This document shows positions 5,525 to 7,013 of a stretch of DNA of 7,013 nt, piece after piece. The first letter of the stretch is position 1; every line of letters starts with the position of its first letter. The notes beneath the pieces are model-generated. The model worked only from the letters and a program-made list of their open reading frames with translations, was not told the origin of the DNA and did no database searches. The position numbers were made by a program, and so were the translations under genes. Origin of the DNA: a bacterium (GTDB taxonomy: Bacteria > Zixibacteria > MSB-5A5 > GN15 > FEB-12). The stretch covers positions 1 through 7,013 of the forward strand of contig DAOWIM010000144.1 in NCBI GenBank assembly GCA_030640905.1, given 5' to 3'.

Positions 5525-5706
5525 AGTGGAATGGGTTACACTTGCGATTGCACCAGACCTCTCGTTTCCACTAACTTTAAGTAGTGTGCAGGTTTTGCCC
5601 GAGGCAACCCATCTCTATTATGCTAATTAATGTGCGGATTACTATGGCGCGGCGTCAAGTCTATCCGCAGTCAATAATTAAGCTGCCTCTGGCAGGGAGG
5701 AATATC
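5525..5706 (+). promoter_or_regulatory. Long, potentially structured 5' leader
   Basis: If transcription starts near 5524, this leader contains five possible stems: AGTGGAA (5525-5531)/TTCCACT (5566-5572); CACTA (5569-5573)/TAGTG (5582-5586), which competes for the same bases; TTGCC-CGA-GGCAA (5595-5607); TGCGGAT (5633-5639)/ATCCGCA (5663-5669); and CTGCC-TCT-GGCAG (5683-5695). The last sits against the ribosome binding site GGGAGG (5695-5700), which is 6 nt from the ATG. No open reading frame of note lies here and I recognise no known riboswitch class. Regulation by RNA structure is a hypothesis; individual stems of 5-7 bp are not rare by chance. Confidence 0.3.
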
Positions 5707-7013
5707 ATGAGATTTTCGTTATTGACCCGCATTATTGCCGGCGGTGTGCTCGCGGCACTATTGCTCACCCCCGCAATCTTCAGCCAAGTTCCGCCCACTA
5801 TCACGTACCAGGGTCGTCTGCTGGATAATGTGGGCACTCCTATCACCGGAACCTACGATATAAGTTTCCGGATCGTCAGCACCGTCACCGGTTCGGATGT
5901 TGTTGTCTGGGAGAGCGGCACGCAGTCAATCTCAGTTGTGGGAGGTGTCTTCACTTACGAGCTAGGTTCGGCCGTTCCGTTACCGGACGATATCTTTGCC
6001 GGTGATACGACAGGCACTCTCGGTATCAAGATCGGTTCCGATCCGGAGATAGCGCCCCGCACAAAACTTAACTCGGTAGCCTTCGCCTTCCATTCGCTGC
6101 GAAGCGACACCACCGGGTATGCGACATCGGTGGCCGACAACTCGGTCAATGGCGACAAGATAGCCTCGGCATCGATTGCCGCCCCGCATATCATAAACGG
6201 GGCTGTCACCAGCGCCAAGATTCAGGATAACACTATTCTCTTGAGCGATTTGGCCCAGAACGGCGCCACCATCGGACAGGTGATTTCCTGGAACGGCTCG
6301 GCGTGGGAGATGATCAATAGCGAAGGTGACATTTCATCGGTTACTGCCGGTGATGGCTTATCCGGCGGCGGCAGTTCCGGAGATATTTCGCTATCGGTGG
6401 GCTACAATGCGGTAACCAGCGGGATGATAAAAGACGACGACATAACCACCGAAGATATTGCCCCCAACGCCATTATTGGCAGCCGGATAGCTGATGGCGC
6501 GGTTGCCAATGCCGACCTGGCCAACAACGCTGTTAATTCAGCCAAGATACAGGATGCCTCGATCACGGCAGCTGATCTTGGCGCTAGTTCGGTGTACAGT
6601 ACCGAGATCGCTGACGGCACCATCCTTACTGTCGACCTGGCCAACAGCGCGGTGACATCGGCCAAAATCGCCAACGGTTCGGTCAGTGCGGATGATCTGG
6701 GCACCAATTCGGTAACAGCCGATGAGATTGCCACCGGCGCTGTCGGTGCATCCGAAATAGCGCCCGGCGCTGTTGGCGCATCCGAGATCGCTACCGACGC
6801 GGTGGACTATTTGGAAATAAAGACCGACGCGGTCAGGGCGGCTGAGATACAAGCCAATGCAGTGGGTGCGTCCGAGATCGCCACCGACGCGGTGGACTAT
6901 TTGGAAATAAAAGCCGACGCGGTCAGGGCGGCTGAGATACAAGCCAACGCTGTTGGCGCGTCCGTCTGCCGGCTATGTCCTGGCGATCGGTTCTGCATAC
7001 ATACAGGCTCATC
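5707..7013 (+). CDS. Secreted 'YQGRL'-domain protein with fibre-like decapeptide repeats (3' end outside window)
   Basis: 435 residues are visible and the frame is open to the window edge. The start has GGGAGG 6 nt upstream and a signal peptide (residues 1 to about 26, RFSLLTRIIAGGVLAALLL, cleavage probably before Q27). Residues about 28-130 form a domain common in exported proteins of environmental bacteria: TITYQGRLLDN, YDISFRIV, VVWESG, GGVFTYELG, then DPEIAPRTKLNSVAFAF. Residues 190-200 (GQVISWNGSAW) and 210-231 (SSVTAGDGLSGGGSSGDISL with a short extension) are motifs frequent in phage tail fibres and bacterial fibre-like proteins. From about 232 the chain is made of 10-residue repeats of the type xAVxxxEIxx or xSVxxxDLxx, ending in a near-exact 30-residue duplication (355-384 and 385-414). 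A long thin solenoid or trimeric fibre on the cell surface is likely by analogy. There is no cysteine in residues 1-419, but three in the last 16 (C421, C424, C430), suggesting the frame is wrong there. Role: surface adhesion or structural fibre, unproven. Confidence 0.8.
   Translation, partial: MRFSLLTRIIAGGVLAALLLTPAIFSQVPPTITYQGRLLDNVGTPITGTYDISFRIVSTVTGSDVVVWESGTQSISVVGGVFTYELGSAVPLPDDIFAGDTTGTLGIKIGSDPEIAPRTKLNSVAFAFHSLRSDTTGYATSVADNSVNGDKIASASIAAPHIINGAVTSAKIQDNTILLSDLAQNGATIGQVISWNGSAWEMINSEGDISSVTAGDGLSGGGSSGDISLSVGYNAVTSGMIKDDDITTEDIAPNAIIGSRIADGAVANADLANNAVNSAKIQDASITAADLGASSVYSTEIADGTILTVDLANSAVTSAKIANGSVSADDLGTNSVTADEIATGAVGASEIAPGAVGASEIATDAVDYLEIKTDAVRAAEIQANAVGASEIATDAVDYLEIKADAVRAAEIQANAVGASVCRLCPGDRFCIHTGS
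6769..6964 (+). repeat. 90-bp in-frame tandem duplication plus partial third copy
   Basis: Unit A (6769-6858) and unit B (6859-6948) differ at 8 of 90 bases and encode 30 residues that differ only once (T or A after DYLEIK). A third copy starts at 6949 and follows the pattern for 16 bases (to 6964) before the sequence changes completely. Each unit is itself three 10-residue repeats (AVGASEIATD, AVDYLEIK.D, AVRAAEIQAN). Six of the eight differences are silent, so the protein sequence appears to have been held while bases drifted, or the duplication is recent. Confidence 0.9.

Noticed and set aside
5541..5625. Known riboswitch such as a c-di-GMP (GEMM) element in the leader
   Set aside because: GGCAACCC near 5603-5610 is superficially similar, but the conserved core, tetraloop-receptor pairs and spacing of that class are not recognisable.
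5955..6942. Several minus-strand open frames opposite the decapeptide repeats
   Set aside because: They arise because a biased periodic sequence lacks stops on its complement. Their products are mirror repeats (for example ALLARS or VHRVGGDLG types), with no start signals or known domains.
6769..6964. Tandem repeats as a possible CRISPR array
   Set aside because: Units are 90 bp, contiguous, in frame and without unique spacers, so they are protein-coding repeats.

Overview
The window looks like part of a chromosome from an uncultivated, probably Gram-negative bacterium, perhaps of the Zixibacteria/FCB kind. Three things suggest this: a secreted beta-propeller protein ending in a two-loop dockerin-like module (GNANGD ... 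NVSDI ... YLV/F..LFGVPLG.PP) of a style I associate with those genomes; a secreted protein that pairs a 'TYQGRL' N-terminal domain with fibre-like repeats; and a small DUF6249-like membrane protein beside an ECF sigma factor. The phylum is inferred from protein style only. No rRNA, tRNA, CRISPR array, insertion sequence or recognisable defence system was found.

Layout. Positions 1-204 hold unassigned sequence, a sigma70-type promoter (TTGACA at 123-128) and a good ribosome binding site. A secreted Asp-box (BNR/sialidase-like) beta-propeller with a dockerin-like tail follows (205-2094), closed by two hairpins, the second a textbook intrinsic terminator (2121-2160). Next is a membrane-anchored or secreted SGNH/GDSL-type hydrolase carrying a TPR insertion (2243-3736). 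Convergent with it on the minus strand is a two-gene operon: an ECF sigma factor (4828-4256) and an overlapping zinc-binding (ZAS) anti-sigma factor with two membrane segments (4265-3759). Divergent from the sigma gene is a 120-residue DUF6249-like membrane protein (4969-5331), with a 140-bp shared control region that contains a 9-bp inverted repeat.

Positions 5332-5706 have no gene. They hold a GC-rich REP-like palindrome, a 17-bp tandem duplication, a candidate promoter and a leader of about 180 nt with several potential hairpins, two of which are mutually exclusive. The last gene (5707 to the window end, incomplete) encodes a secreted protein with a 'YQGRL' domain followed by a phage-tail-fibre-like glycine-rich motif and a long array of 10-residue repeats. 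Its last complete part is a 30-residue block duplicated almost exactly, after which the reading frame appears to go wrong.

Functionally the window is mostly about the cell envelope: two exported repeat proteins, an envelope hydrolase, and a sigma/anti-sigma pair that could relay an envelope or redox signal, with a small membrane protein as a possible partner. I found no single system that is clearly new. The points most worth checking are the structured leader, the damaged or collapsed repeat array at the right edge, and the sigma/anti-sigma/DUF6249-like divergon.
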